A DNA stretch of 14,685 nucleotides from Emmonsiellopsis sp. PD_33 (Eukaryota > Ascomycota > Eurotiomycetes > Onygenales > Ajellomycetaceae), in assembly GCA_032988165.1 (NCBI GenBank), contig JANTQF010000544.1, positions 1 to 14,685 on the forward strand. The letters run 5' to 3'. Numbering within the stretch: the stretch's first letter is position 1; the number at the start of each line of letters is the position of its first letter. The notes beneath the pieces are model-generated. The model was not told where the DNA came from. It saw only the letters and a list, made by a program, of their open reading frames with translations, and made no database searches. The translations under genes and the position numbers were made by a program. Below, in pieces: positions 1 to 9,318 of this stretch.

Positions 1-318
1 AAGCCTGATCATGGTAAGATCACTAGCCTTCGGGTCTAAATTTAGATACTTTTCATTTTTTCATAATTGGTTTATCTGGGCAAATTTGCTTGCATCTAAG
101 TTTAACTTGCTGACCCATTATGCAAAAACCATGCCGTTCCATCCCATAATGCAAATCTTAGAACATATCCTCCTCTTGAAGACCGCAAAAACAACCTCAG
201 ACCGAAGCCAGCCTCAGCTCGCCCACGCGGCACCGCACCCGCACCCGCAGCCGCACATTCAATAGATTCATAATTACCAAGAAAACAACAATAATATGAA
301 AAATAAAATATCAATCCA
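1..318. other. CBP4 downstream flank, no gene recognised
   Basis: No coding pattern is recognised here. Short open frames exist on both strands but look like chance: low-complexity, His/Pro-rich or hydrophobic peptides with no family resemblance. The stretch probably holds the 3' untranslated region of the minus-strand CBP4 gene, whose stop codon is at 319-321, and the intergenic spacer beyond it. A 13-nt near-repeat of the form CCCAT(T/A)ATGCAAA occurs at 114-126 and 143-155. Confidence 0.5.
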
Positions 319-1035
319 TTATTGCTCCTCCGCAAGCTCCTTTCGAATGGCCTCTTTTTGCCTCTGCGCCTCGTCGGCGTCGGCCTTTTTCTGCGCCGCC
401 GCGGCCGCTGCTTGTCGCTGGTTGCGGGTTTCGGCTTCTTTTACGGCGAGCCAGACTGTTTTTTTTTTTTTTTTTTCAATGGTTAGTTTGGAGTTGACTA
501 GTGGGTGAGGATGAATGCGCCGGGGGGGGGAAGGGAGGAGGGAGGTAGACGGTTTGGGTTGGCAGAAAGAATTGTCGTACTAGATTTATCCGACTTTGCA
601 TGCTCTTTCAATTCCGTAACGAAGTTATCAAAGTCCTGCTGTCTCTTCTCTCGTGTCTCGAGGTTGCGCTTTTGCAGGTCTGGGTTGAATCTCTGCGGGC
701 GTGTGTGTTAGTTCTCAGATGTATGTAGCTTGAACTGCATGCGGAATTTGCTGGTTTTAGATTTTGCGCGGGGTGGGGGGGGTAGGGGTAAACTGTGTAT
801 ATGGGAGAGGAGGAGGCGTATGTAGTAGGGTAATACCTTAAACAACTCCTCGTCCGTCGGCCGGATATATTGAACAAGCGCCGGGCCACCAATGATGAGG
901 ACCGCGCCGCTATTTCATTTCCCGTTTATTAGAAAACATGTTTTTCCAAAAAGCCTCCCGCAGAATACGCCTCCTTCTGGACCCACGAGGGACTTACGCC
1001 GTCACCATCTTTATCGTCGTGCCGAGTCTGGGCAT
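319..1035 (-). CDS. CBP4: Cytochrome bc1 complex assembly factor Cbp4
   Basis: Cbp4 is a small single-span inner-membrane mitochondrial protein that, in yeast, works with Cbp3-Cbp6 on newly made cytochrome b during assembly of respiratory complex III. I read four exons on the minus strand: 1035-998, 909-837, 692-581 and 455-319. They join in frame (phases 2, 0 and 1) to give 119 residues, a usual length for the family. Visible features are a short N-terminus, a hydrophobic segment at about residues 10-28 with the motif GGPALVQYI, then RPTDEELFKRFNPDLQKRN (about 29-47), which is the family hallmark. Next come KSDKSIW (70-76) and a charged, Ala/Lys/Glu-rich coiled-coil-like tail ending KELAEEQ. 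The start at 1035 was chosen because it gives the expected few residues before the membrane span. Introns are 88, 144 and 125 nt. The last intron ends with 18 A before CAG, so it lacks a normal pyrimidine tract. Family assignment rests on remembered conservation. Confidence 0.92.
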
Positions 1036-3083
1036 TCTGGGGGATAGATGTGGTTTTGCGATTGAGTTGGATTGGGTGGGATGGGATGGGATGGGATGGG
1101 TCGCGGAGGTATGAGCGGGATATGTTTGGGTTTCGGAGAGGTAGGGAGGGAGGGAGTTGGTCGCGGCCAATGTGATATTCGGCGGGTGGCTGGTTGGTCT
1201 GGGCCTGGGTATTGTTTGCGGGGGTTATTTGGTGGTGAAGCCGTGGAGCTTTTGGTGAGGTTGGGATGTGTGGCGTAGTTTACTATCAGATGTGGCTGAT
1301 GAGATGTGGCTGTGCGGGTAGGTATTAGAATCACTAGAGATGAGGGGGGTGTATCTTCACGGGAAAACCCAGTACCAGTATCTATCGAGCTCATACACGT
1401 CGCTAATCTTAGGAGAATACTCCATCTTGTAGTTAAATACAGCAATTAAAAAGACATTACTTTCCTTAGGATATCAAGAAACCTAAGCCACATTGAAAAG
1501 CACCCAGCACCCTCCTCCGTACGTATGAACCTATACCCAACTTGAATTGAAAATGCGTGAATATCCTTTCTCTATTCTTTCTTTAACATGGCCGATTCGA
1601 AATCACCCTGGGCAATGGCATCCCTGATCAGCTGCACAAGAATTAATTGGTCGCAATAACCGCCTAGGGTAGACCAACCACATTTTCAAGTCCACCAAGA
1701 TCGACTCCCATTTGTCGTCACATTCCAATTCAGACGCAAGAACTGTGATACAGCTAGCAGCTGACTCTAGTATCCGTGAACAACACAGAGTCGCCCCTCT
1801 TCGTCAAGGCTGCACCGTCCGGGAAGCGTAAAAGTTCGTGAATATCTAGAGGTAAGGTGTAGACCATAGAACTATGCACCGTGACAGCACTAGGTAGAGT
1901 TCTGGCTGAAATTCGACCCGGAAATACGATCTGGGCACATATTTCACCGAGACCGAGGCGGCGTTTCAAACCGCTCAATTGAAGATGGAAGCTCGAGTTT
2001 GATACATCAATGAAACGACCTCTTGACCAAAAAAGGAAAATAGAGGTGCTTTTTTCTGGATACCAACCTCCTCTCGTGGTCTTCCTCATTTTGCGAGAAT
2101 TCCGATCATCCTTTATCCGTGACGTGGGGTGGCCCTGCCGCACTGTTTCATGGGGAAATGCCAATTAAAATGAAAACCGGTTCGGAGGAATATCCCTTGC
2201 GATAGTTGGAAACATTTATGTTTGGTATATGCAGCGCTATGAGCTCTATGCATTGCTTGCTGGACATGGGAGGTGGTGTCGTCCTGAAAACGGATAACTA
2301 GCTGTTAAGGAGTATCAGTCCCTCCCCCGCCATCCCCGAAGATGGCAGATTTAATTAGCGTTGATGAAGTGGAAATGCGTGAGAAACAGAAAAGTTAAAA
2401 ATACCCGCCTGCATGCTTAAATGCCCGCCAAGATTCTGAACCGACGGCCCAGTTCATGTCTGCATTTGTTCGCAGCGAGGTGAGTTTATCAATGTCCCCA
2501 GAGCCATGTGGTGGAGGATAATTGGCATGTATCCAAACATTGATGTCCCATGCCGTCGGGCCTCGCCAGCTAAGAGAAGGCAAACCTCGGACGGCATTCC
2601 CCTGATCTGCGAAAACCGGTGGCAGTCTCCACAAAAGACACCAAGCAGCCCACTTGCAACTTGCTGGTATCGACGGCGCATACGATAGGCATAGGGCGCT
2701 GTATTTGAAATTCCATGGGACCAGTGTGGCTCAAGCAACCCAGGAACAGGGCGGACACATAGATTTCCGTGGGACCGCAGAGGCCTTGAAACATGGGTTA
2801 TTTCGGCATTAAAGAAAGTTCGGCCCTGGTCCTGGCCCTGGATGCTGCCTCTAGAGACCAGTAGCAAGGAGAGCGAAGATATCAATGTTAATAGTAGATC
2901 GAGGTTGAGGCTGTGTATTGATGTATTGCAGCTGACAGTACCGGCAATACGGCGATACCGTACAGACGCCACGCCCCGCCGTGGTCCCGCGCTAACACGC
3001 AGCTCCACCCGCGTACGGGTCCGTATCCATCGGTATCGGCGGGGAATGGCCCAAAAAAACGGCAAAGTCACGTTGTCGTCCTG
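1036..3083. other. Long intergenic stretch, no recognised gene
   Basis: About 2 kb lies here with no gene I can support. Just upstream of CBP4 sits a GGGAT-type G-run array (1074-1100). Open minus-strand frames occur at 1754-2164 (136 codons) and 2454-3071 (205 codons), with smaller ones at 2395-2634 and 2570-2794. None shows a motif I recognise, they overlap one another in different frames, and none has clear splice or promoter context. The right end presumably carries distal promoter of the plus-strand SKT5-like gene. A lineage-specific gene or a decayed element cannot be excluded. Confidence 0.4.
1074..1100 (+). repeat. GGGAT microsatellite / G-quadruplex-forming motif
   Basis: Six runs of GGG are separated by loops of one or two bases: 1074-1076, 1078-1080, 1083-1085, 1088-1090, 1093-1095 and 1098-1100. 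Loops are T once and AT four times. It lies 39 nt upstream of the CBP4 start codon, with the G-rich strand opposite the CBP4 sense strand, so it falls in that gene's leader or core promoter. Such spacing fits a classic G-quadruplex pattern; folding itself is inferred. Confidence 0.8.
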
Positions 3084-3845
3084 ATCGGGAGGGTTTGACC
3101 TCCGCCGTCGACTTCATCTCGACTTCACCTCTTCCACTCCGCCTGGCCACGCTCCCTCTCCCTCTCCCTCTCCCCCGTTCTCCTCCTCCTCCTCTTCTCC
3201 TCGTTGAGCTTCTCCTGGTGCGCTGGGCATGGTTGCACCCGGCAAGCAAACTTTACTGGTTTGATTGGCTGCCCCTGCATCGCCCTTCGCCAATCCCTTC
3301 TTTCGTACCACCCCCGGGCTAAGGGGATGTGAGACTTTGCGACTTTGCCCAACTACTGGTCACTCCTTTAGCATCTTCATACTCCGCCTGTCCTGGCTTG
3401 CTGGCCCTCGTTTCTGCATCGATACGTGCTTTTGGATGTGCTGCTGGCGCGTTCCTTTCGTGTTGGCGTTCGGTATTCCTTCCGGTGTTCGACTCGAGAT
3501 ATCATCACGCGGTCCGTTCTCCCGAAGAGCAAATTCCGAATTCAGCCTCCTTACGATCGAACAACTCCTGTGAACGCCCCCCGCGCGCTTACCTTGCGTT
3601 TATTCTAGCGTCGAAACTCGTTCATTCTTAGAGCTATTCGCTGCGGCGTTGGCGCATCACTCAGTCGAGATATCGGGGTTTTCTGGGTATTATTCTTGCC
3701 TAGAAACCTCCCCTTTTCGCTGCTGATCCCAAGCAATCGGATACATCGGTTCGGCCTGGTACGGATCTTTCCACCTGCCTAATATCTGCGGAACGAAAAT
3801 ACGGGCTATATTATACCAGGTTTTTTTTTTTTTTGAAGAGTTGAA
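3084..3845 (+). promoter_or_regulatory. SKT5-like gene promoter and leader with pyrimidine tract
   Basis: This 760-nt stretch precedes the SKT5-like start codon. It contains a pyrimidine tract at 3152-3202 with a single purine (G3177), built from CCCTCT and TCC repeats, as is common upstream of fungal transcription starts. A T run lies at about 3821-3834, shortly before the start codon at 3846. Open frames beginning with ATG at 3265, 3329 and 3426 lie in the middle; they would be upstream ORFs if transcription starts at the CT tract, but the transcription start cannot be fixed from sequence alone. Confidence 0.5.
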
Positions 3846-6700
3846 ATGGCATATCCCCAGAGAGGTCCTCCACCCCGCCAATACAGCGACAGGCCACCCC
3901 CACAGAATTACGAATATCAGAATCAAGGGCGCGGAGGATATGGACCCGGTCCGCAAAATGGAGGCTATGATGGCCGTGGACAGTACTACGATGACCGCGG
4001 ATATGGCGGGCATGGAGGCCGTGGGCAATATGACCAAAATCCTTATCCAAGTCGAGGAAGGGGTCCTCCACCACCAAATCAGTATGGGTATGGCGATCGC
4101 CGCCCTATGAATGCGCCGCCAGGTCCACCACCGCAATCGCGTGCTGACAAGCCTTACCCGCGACCCCCACCTCAACAGCGGGGACCAAGATATGGTAAGT
4201 TTAAACCCAAGTGCTAACAGTTCTTGGTCTTAGATACTAACGCTCTGCCAAGACGACAGACCTCCGCGGTCACCTGGGCCTCGAGGGCCTGCTACATTTG
4301 ATAACCCCTTTCCTGCCTTCCCAGTAAGAAGACGTAATTCGACAGAGATTGACCGGCAAATGGGTGCTTTAGCCATCAACGATGGTCCGATGAGGCCCCC
4401 TGAGCAGAGGCCGCATACGTCGAACTCAAACCGTCCTTATCCCTCGCGCCAACAACCAGATATGCCATGGGGCGCACCTGGTGGTAGGAATATGGGACCA
4501 CCTCCCGATGATGCTGGACCTCGAATGGGCCCTCCGAAGAGGAGCGCGACCATGCCAGTCAATCAGGGTGCGGATAGTCCCCAATATCCAGGACAACATA
4601 CCTGGAAGGAACCTCCTATGCCACGCCCAGGCACGGCAACGGGATCAAAGCCTGGTCCGTCCGGATATTCTGGTGTTGCTCCTATCCCGGAAATCATGCC
4701 TGGAGGTGGCTCATCAGCAGGTGTGAAAGAGTTGCCTGATGACTTTCTGGATGACTACTTTGATCCCAGTGACCCCCCAGACTCGGATATGCCTAACTTC
4801 AATGCGATGCCAGATTCATCAAATGACACCCGTGAGAGGGATATAGTACCGCTTGACAAACCAAAAGCGAATGGGACATCCACTCCGGACTCTGGGAACG
4901 GATACACTGCGTACCGTCCTCCAGGCGGTGTGGCCCCCCTAAATCCTCGTAAAGAGCCGGAGACAAACCAATTCGAGAACGCCGGTTTCCAGTTCGATTT
5001 GCCCCCTTCTCCAAGCGTGCAATATGATCAGGGACAACCAGTAGATAACTATGGCCAGTCCATGAATGGTGGCTATCCACAGCGTCAACCGAGTCGAGGG
5101 ATGGCGGCTGGACCTGCATACCGTGGACGGGGCGGTGCGCCTGGCGGGTACGGACCTCCGCGTCCACCGCCTAATCAGTACGGTCCTCCAGGCCAGGGTC
5201 CACCGATGTCATACCCCGATGAGCAGCAAGGATATCAGAATATGCGATCTAACCAGGCGGCTGGCCCATCGCCTGTGGACCCTCCACAAAACCCGGATGC
5301 TCTCCCCCATCATCCTGCGCCATTCCGACCTGGCCTTGACCAAGGATCGAAACCGCCTCCCATCAGACAATACGATAATCCGCCGCCCGTACCTGTTCAA
5401 GCACCACTGGGTCGCGGGGGCCCTCTCCCTCCGCTTCCAGATGGTAGACCTGTTTCGGCGACGATTACCCACGCGGAACTTCAACGTCTCCAGCAAACTG
5501 CTAAAGGAAACCCATCAGACCAAAAGACTCAACTTGTCCTCGCCAAAAAGCTTGTCGAAGCCTCCATCCATTTGATCGACGATGGCGGGAGAGCTGACCA
5601 GAAAACTAGAAACAAGAATCGGGAGCGGTACATTTTCGATGCGCACAAGATGGTCAAAAAGTTGGTGAGCGCTGGTTATCCACCCGCTATGTTTTACTTG
5701 GCGGATTGCTATGGCCAAGGACTGCTCGGCCTGGAAGCCGATCCGAAGGAAGCGTTCTCTCTCTACCAATCTGCTGCAAAGGGCGGACATTCGGAATCTG
5801 CCTACAGATTGGCTGTTTGTTGCGAGATGGGCTATGAAGGCGGCGGAGGTACCAAACGCGACCCAATGAAAGCAGTCCAATGGTATAGGCGCGCTGCAGC
5901 ATTAGGGGATACCCCCGCAATGTATAAGATGGGAATGATCCTTTTAAAGGGTCTGTTAGGACAGCCAAGAAATCCTCGAGAAGCTGTATCGTGGCTGAAA
6001 CGGGCAGCTGAACGCGCCGACGCAGACAATCCTCATGCACTCCATGAACTTGCGTTGCTTTATGAGAATCCGAACGGAAATGACGCTATCATCCAGGACG
6101 AGGCATATTCTCGAGAACTCCTAGAACAAGCATCGGACCTTGGGTATAAATTTTCTCAATACCGTCTTGCCACCGCATATGAGTACGGTCTACTCGGATG
6201 CCCTGTCGACCCTCGTCAGAGTATCATCTACTACACTCAAGCAGCCGCACAAGGCGAACACCAGAGTGAGCTCGCCCTTAGCGGCTGGTATTTGACCGGT
6301 GCGGAGGGTATTCTACAACAGAGCGACACGGAGGCATATTTATGGGCCCGCAAAGCAGCCACGGCCGGTCTGGCCAAGGCAGAATACGCAATGGGCTACT
6401 TCACCGAAGTTGGCATTGGTGTTCCGACCAACCTGGAAGATGCGAAGCGGTGGTACTGGAAAGCATCGTGTAAGTGTTTCAGTGTCCCCCCAACAACCAA
6501 CGGCAACAAACCCTTCCTATGTAATCGTGTAATCTATGTTCGAAATCGTATTTTCTAACAATCGTTACGCAGCGCAAAACTTTATGAAAGCACGTGAACG
6601 TCTCGAGGAGCTCCGGCGCGGCGGCGCTAAGATGCAGAAAACTCGCGTTTCCCGGTCTGCAGTCAACAAACAGAATGAAGGCGACTGTATCGTCATGTGA
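3846..6700 (+). CDS. SKT5: Skt5/Chs4-type chitin synthase activator, Sel1 repeats, CaaX
   Basis: In yeast, Skt5 (Chs4) binds and activates chitin synthase Chs3 and helps place it at the cell cortex. Exons are 3846-4194, 4253-6469 and 6573-6700, giving 897 residues. Residues 1 to about 560 are a disordered Pro/Gly/Gln/Arg-rich region with RGG-like and PPP runs. From about 589 to 860 lie roughly seven Sel1/TPR-like repeats (patterns such as PAMFYLADCYGQG, SAYRLAVCCEMGY, AMYKMGMILLKG, AEYAMGYFTEVG). The C-terminus ends in CIVM (894-897), a CaaX box expected to be prenylated, like the CVIM end of yeast Skt5. Intron 1 (4195-4252, 58 nt) has donor GTAAGT, branch site TACTAAC at 4235-4241 and acceptor AAG; other AGs nearby break the frame. 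Intron 2 (6470-6572) separates the repeats from the CaaX exon. Fungi carry several Skt5-like paralogues, so exact orthology is less certain than family. Confidence 0.94.
4195..4252 (+). other. SKT5 intron 1 with consensus branch site and AAG acceptor
   Basis: Donor GTAAGT (4195-4200), branch sequence TACTAAC (4235-4241), acceptor AAG ending at 4252. A TAG at 4231-4233 lies upstream of the branch site and a CAG at 4257-4259 lies downstream; both would shift the frame, while AAG restores a continuous frame (RY|DDRPP). The AAG is the first AG after the branch site, which fits a scanning model. Confidence 0.85.
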
Positions 6701-7023
6701 AGGGTTACTGGTTGCTCCCTTACCTGTTTTGGCGCTATTGGCGGATTTCCCTCATCTTTGCTTCTTTTCCCGGCCGTATCTCACGCTTCATGAACCCCAC
6801 TGGTTATTTCACATTTTTTTTTGTATGTCACCTGGATGAGTGAGATGTTTGTTTAAAAGAGGATGAAATGGGCTCCTTTTTCTTGTTGTTTTCTGCCTTA
6901 TTGTTATGTTCCTCCCGTATGATTAAAACCTAACCGCCTAGACTTCTGGAACTTCTTATTTTCATCTGTTTCCTCTGTTTTTTTTTTCTTTTTCTCATTT
7001 TGCCCTCGGATATTCCATTCCAC

Positions 7024-7042
7024 ACAATGCCCGTTTTCAAAA
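7024..7042 (+). repeat. Direct repeat copy 1 (19 nt)
   Basis: The 19-nt sequence ACAATGCCCGTTTTCAAAA occurs here and again at 7253-7271, 229 nt further on. After each copy there is weaker similarity ending in CATGTC followed by a T-rich run, suggesting an old, diverged duplication of a longer unit. Confidence 0.85.
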
Positions 7043-7252
7043 GCATATATTAATGATACCTAGTCATGTCCTTTTTTCTATTCTGTTCCCACTTTTTTCC
7101 AGCAAAGAAGAAAACATTTTCTGCTTCTCTATTGGTGGAATTCTGCACTGAAAATAAAGAGGAAGATTATTTTGCTTATGACTTGAAAGTTATCTTCTCT
7201 TCTTACTTTGCACGGAGAACAAAACTGTAGTTATTTACCCTGGAATTTGTCT

Positions 7253-7271
7253 ACAATGCCCGTTTTCAAAA
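7253..7271 (+). repeat. Direct repeat copy 2 (19 nt)
   Basis: Identical to 7024-7042. This copy lies about 290 nt upstream of the chosen kinase start codon, inside the likely promoter region of that gene. Confidence 0.85.
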
Positions 7272-7561
7272 CAGATATCTTGAAGTATTGCATGTCTTTT
7301 GGGTGCGATTATGGCCACCCCCTTGCCCCTGAACTCTGACCTGGGAAGGAACAAATCATGAAGCTGATAGCTCCTGCCGTCCTCTCATTTCCTTCCGTCC
7401 ATCGCGCCCTCCTTTTGCGGGATGTGGTTAGGAGCTTCCTCTTTCAGACATTTCTCTCGATTTCCCGGTTAGGCCAACTGGAATGTTTTTGTTTTCTTTT
7501 TGCTTTTTGCTTCTGCTTCTCTTCTCCGTTCCACATCATATCGACCAGGAATAGAGCCAGT

Positions 7562-9318
7562 ATGAAGGGTAAATTCAAGGAGCGGATTCGGGAGTCCTTC
7601 CCTTTCCTTTTCGTGAAGCCTATCAAGCTTCCCGATGCCGCTCTCCCCGGCTTCAGCGACAGCGTTCTCGCGGAAGAGGAGACGATCCCCGGTTACGACG
7701 CCAAAGAATACTTCAATGCCACGCCTGAAAGGACCATTGGACCAGCAAGTCGCTACCGGTTGCTGCTGAAGTTTGCTTATACGGCGCATTCGGTAACATG
7801 GATTGCTCAGGACTTGCAAAGGTGCGTATATCAATCACTGTGCCCCTTATGTACACTACGCTTGCGTGGTAATCCTTTCTAAAAATGGTGGATTATTTAG
7901 ATTTAGAAAGCAGGGCGATCGCCTGGTTGCGGTGAAAATATTCAATAATACCAACACCGATGACGAGCGAGACCTCGAGGAATACATTTCTTCCAAGTAC
8001 ACCTCAAAAAATACTGAATATGGAGCGATTTGGCCCTGCACCGAAAAATTTGTGGTTGAGGGTCCGCATGGGAAGCATTCGTGTTTGATATACAAACCAG
8101 TGCGGGAGCCAATGGACATTTTCCTTGAACGACTACCCAACAATAAACCATCCGTCGAACTTGCGAAGGCGCAACTGATCTTTCTTCTTGATGGTCTTAA
8201 CCATCTCCATTCCCGATGCGGAACTGTTCATACAGGCAAGTATTACGATCCTTCTTACATTTCCTCCAATATTTCGGGGGGGGGGAGGATTGCTGCTGAC
8301 CGATATATTAGATTTAACTCCTAGCAATATCTACATGAGCTTCGAGAGCGAAGGTTTCCTTCTTGATAACGTCAAACAGGACCCTGGCAACCTGAGCATG
8401 AAACGCAAATATAATCGCTTGACGGACAGGTTTGTTTACGGCTGCCATAGATTTGGGTCATTTCCCCTGGAAAATGCGGAACGCATGCGGCCAAAGATAA
8501 GTGGCTTTGGGCTGGCTCACCGACTTGGCGATGGTAACAACCAAGGGCAACCTAACACTCGGATCATACAGCGGCCACCTTTTCGTGCCCCCGAGGTCAT
8601 CCTTGGTTGCGGCTGGGATTGTAAGGCTGATATATGGAATTTTGCTATCCTGGTAAGAAGTTTCCATCTTTTAGATAGACACACAGTGGGGAACTATAGA
8701 ATCAACTAACTTACTGCATCCATTGCAGGCATGGTACCTCGTCCAAGGCACGGGATTATTCTCCCAGGGGTTTGATGATCCCAGCCCCTACCAAGTGAAA
8801 GCACACATAGCAGATATGATAAGTCTACTTGGTCCGCCTCCTAGCAAAGTCCTTATACATTCGGAAACGCTGGCGCATACGAGATGGCCCAAACCCTACA
8901 CTGATGAAATGGGCAGAGAATGTTGGAGCCCCTGGGAATATTTTGACGGTCCACTTTTTGATGAGCAGGGTATGCAACATATTTGGAGGTATATGCCTGT
9001 CAATCTTGCTAACTTGAGCCTCCCACTCTAGGTGGATATCTCCATGGAAGTTTAATAGCGGCCAGAAGCCTGGAAGATGAAGTAACAGCTTTGAACGGCC
9101 AGGAAAAACATGATTTTGTCGCTTTTATGGGTCGGATGCTTGAATGGAATCCGGAAAACAGAGCGAGCGCACAGGAGTTGATAACTCACCCGTTTCTCTG
9201 GAGAGGTTCTCACTCTGGAGTGCCGCTAGCAAAGAAATTTTTTGGTTTATTGCTCCCAGAGGAATTGGAGACGGTGGCTCGGACATATACACGTGAACGA
9301 GCTCCACGTGAGGACTAG
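7562..9318 (+). CDS. SRPK-like protein kinase, probable pseudokinase
   Basis: Exons 7562-7821, 7901-8235, 8312-8652, 8729-8969 and 9032-9318 join in frame to 487 residues. The sequence resembles the fungal SRPK-like kinase family: an N-terminal ETIPGY stretch, the kinase core, and a C-terminal block where NGQEKHDFVAFMGRMLEW is followed by a PEN-R-SA-EL-HPFL pattern. The ATP-anchoring Lys is present (AVK, K99), as is the SRPK-type catalytic HTD (D199) with N204, and the activation-segment end RAPEV (E293) with D305-IWN. However, the glycine loop reads FAYTAHSVTW (71-80), where the family has LGYG--STVW; the catalytic-loop Lys is Thr (T201); and DFG is GFG (G263, codon GGC 8503-8505). Loss of the DFG metal-binding Asp and the loop glycines argues for weak or absent catalysis. 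Intron 2 is GC-AG. The 7562 start matches family length; an in-frame ATG at 7358 is an alternative. Substrates are unknown. Confidence 0.87.
8236..8311 (+). other. GC-AG intron in kinase gene
   Basis: The exon ends ACAG and is followed by GCAAGT, the known consensus of GC-AG introns; the acceptor is TTAG at 8308-8311, with a possible branch sequence TGCTGAC near 8294-8300. Splicing here rebuilds the catalytic-loop Asp of HTDLTPSN exactly across the junction. The nearest GT (8240-8241) would lead to a stop soon after the acceptor. A run of ten G lies inside at 8276-8285. Confidence 0.85.

Larger units (their letters stand above)
6701..7561. other. Intergenic: SKT5 3' region and kinase 5' region
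   Basis: No gene is recognised. The stretch is T-rich and probably contains the SKT5 3' untranslated region and the promoter of the kinase-like gene. It contains an exact 19-nt direct repeat at 7024-7042 and 7253-7271. An in-frame upstream ATG at 7358 extends the kinase open frame by 68 codons, but that extension is a hydrophobic, Phe/Cys-rich sequence that looks like untranslated DNA. Confidence 0.5.

Noticed and set aside
2953..3038. Inverted repeat with 8-nt arms (CGATACCG at 2953-2960, CGGTATCG at 3031-3038)
   Set aside because: The arms are short, 70 nt apart and lie in GC-rich DNA, so chance is likely; no transposon ends or target duplication seen.
3092..3352. Several short Arg/Glu/Gly-rich frames on the minus strand
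   Set aside because: They are translations of the CT-rich tract at 3152-3202 and carry simple-repeat composition only.
5066..5575. 169-codon plus-strand frame, and several minus-strand frames of 95-122 codons, inside the SKT5-like exon
   Set aside because: They overlap the Sel1-repeat gene in other frames and match no family; the main frame explains the region.
7358..7561. N-terminal extension of the kinase-like protein from an upstream in-frame ATG, resembling a signal peptide
   Set aside because: The sequence is Phe/Cys-rich and T-rich at the DNA level, has no kin in the kinase family, and the 7562 start gives the expected length. Kept only as an alternative.
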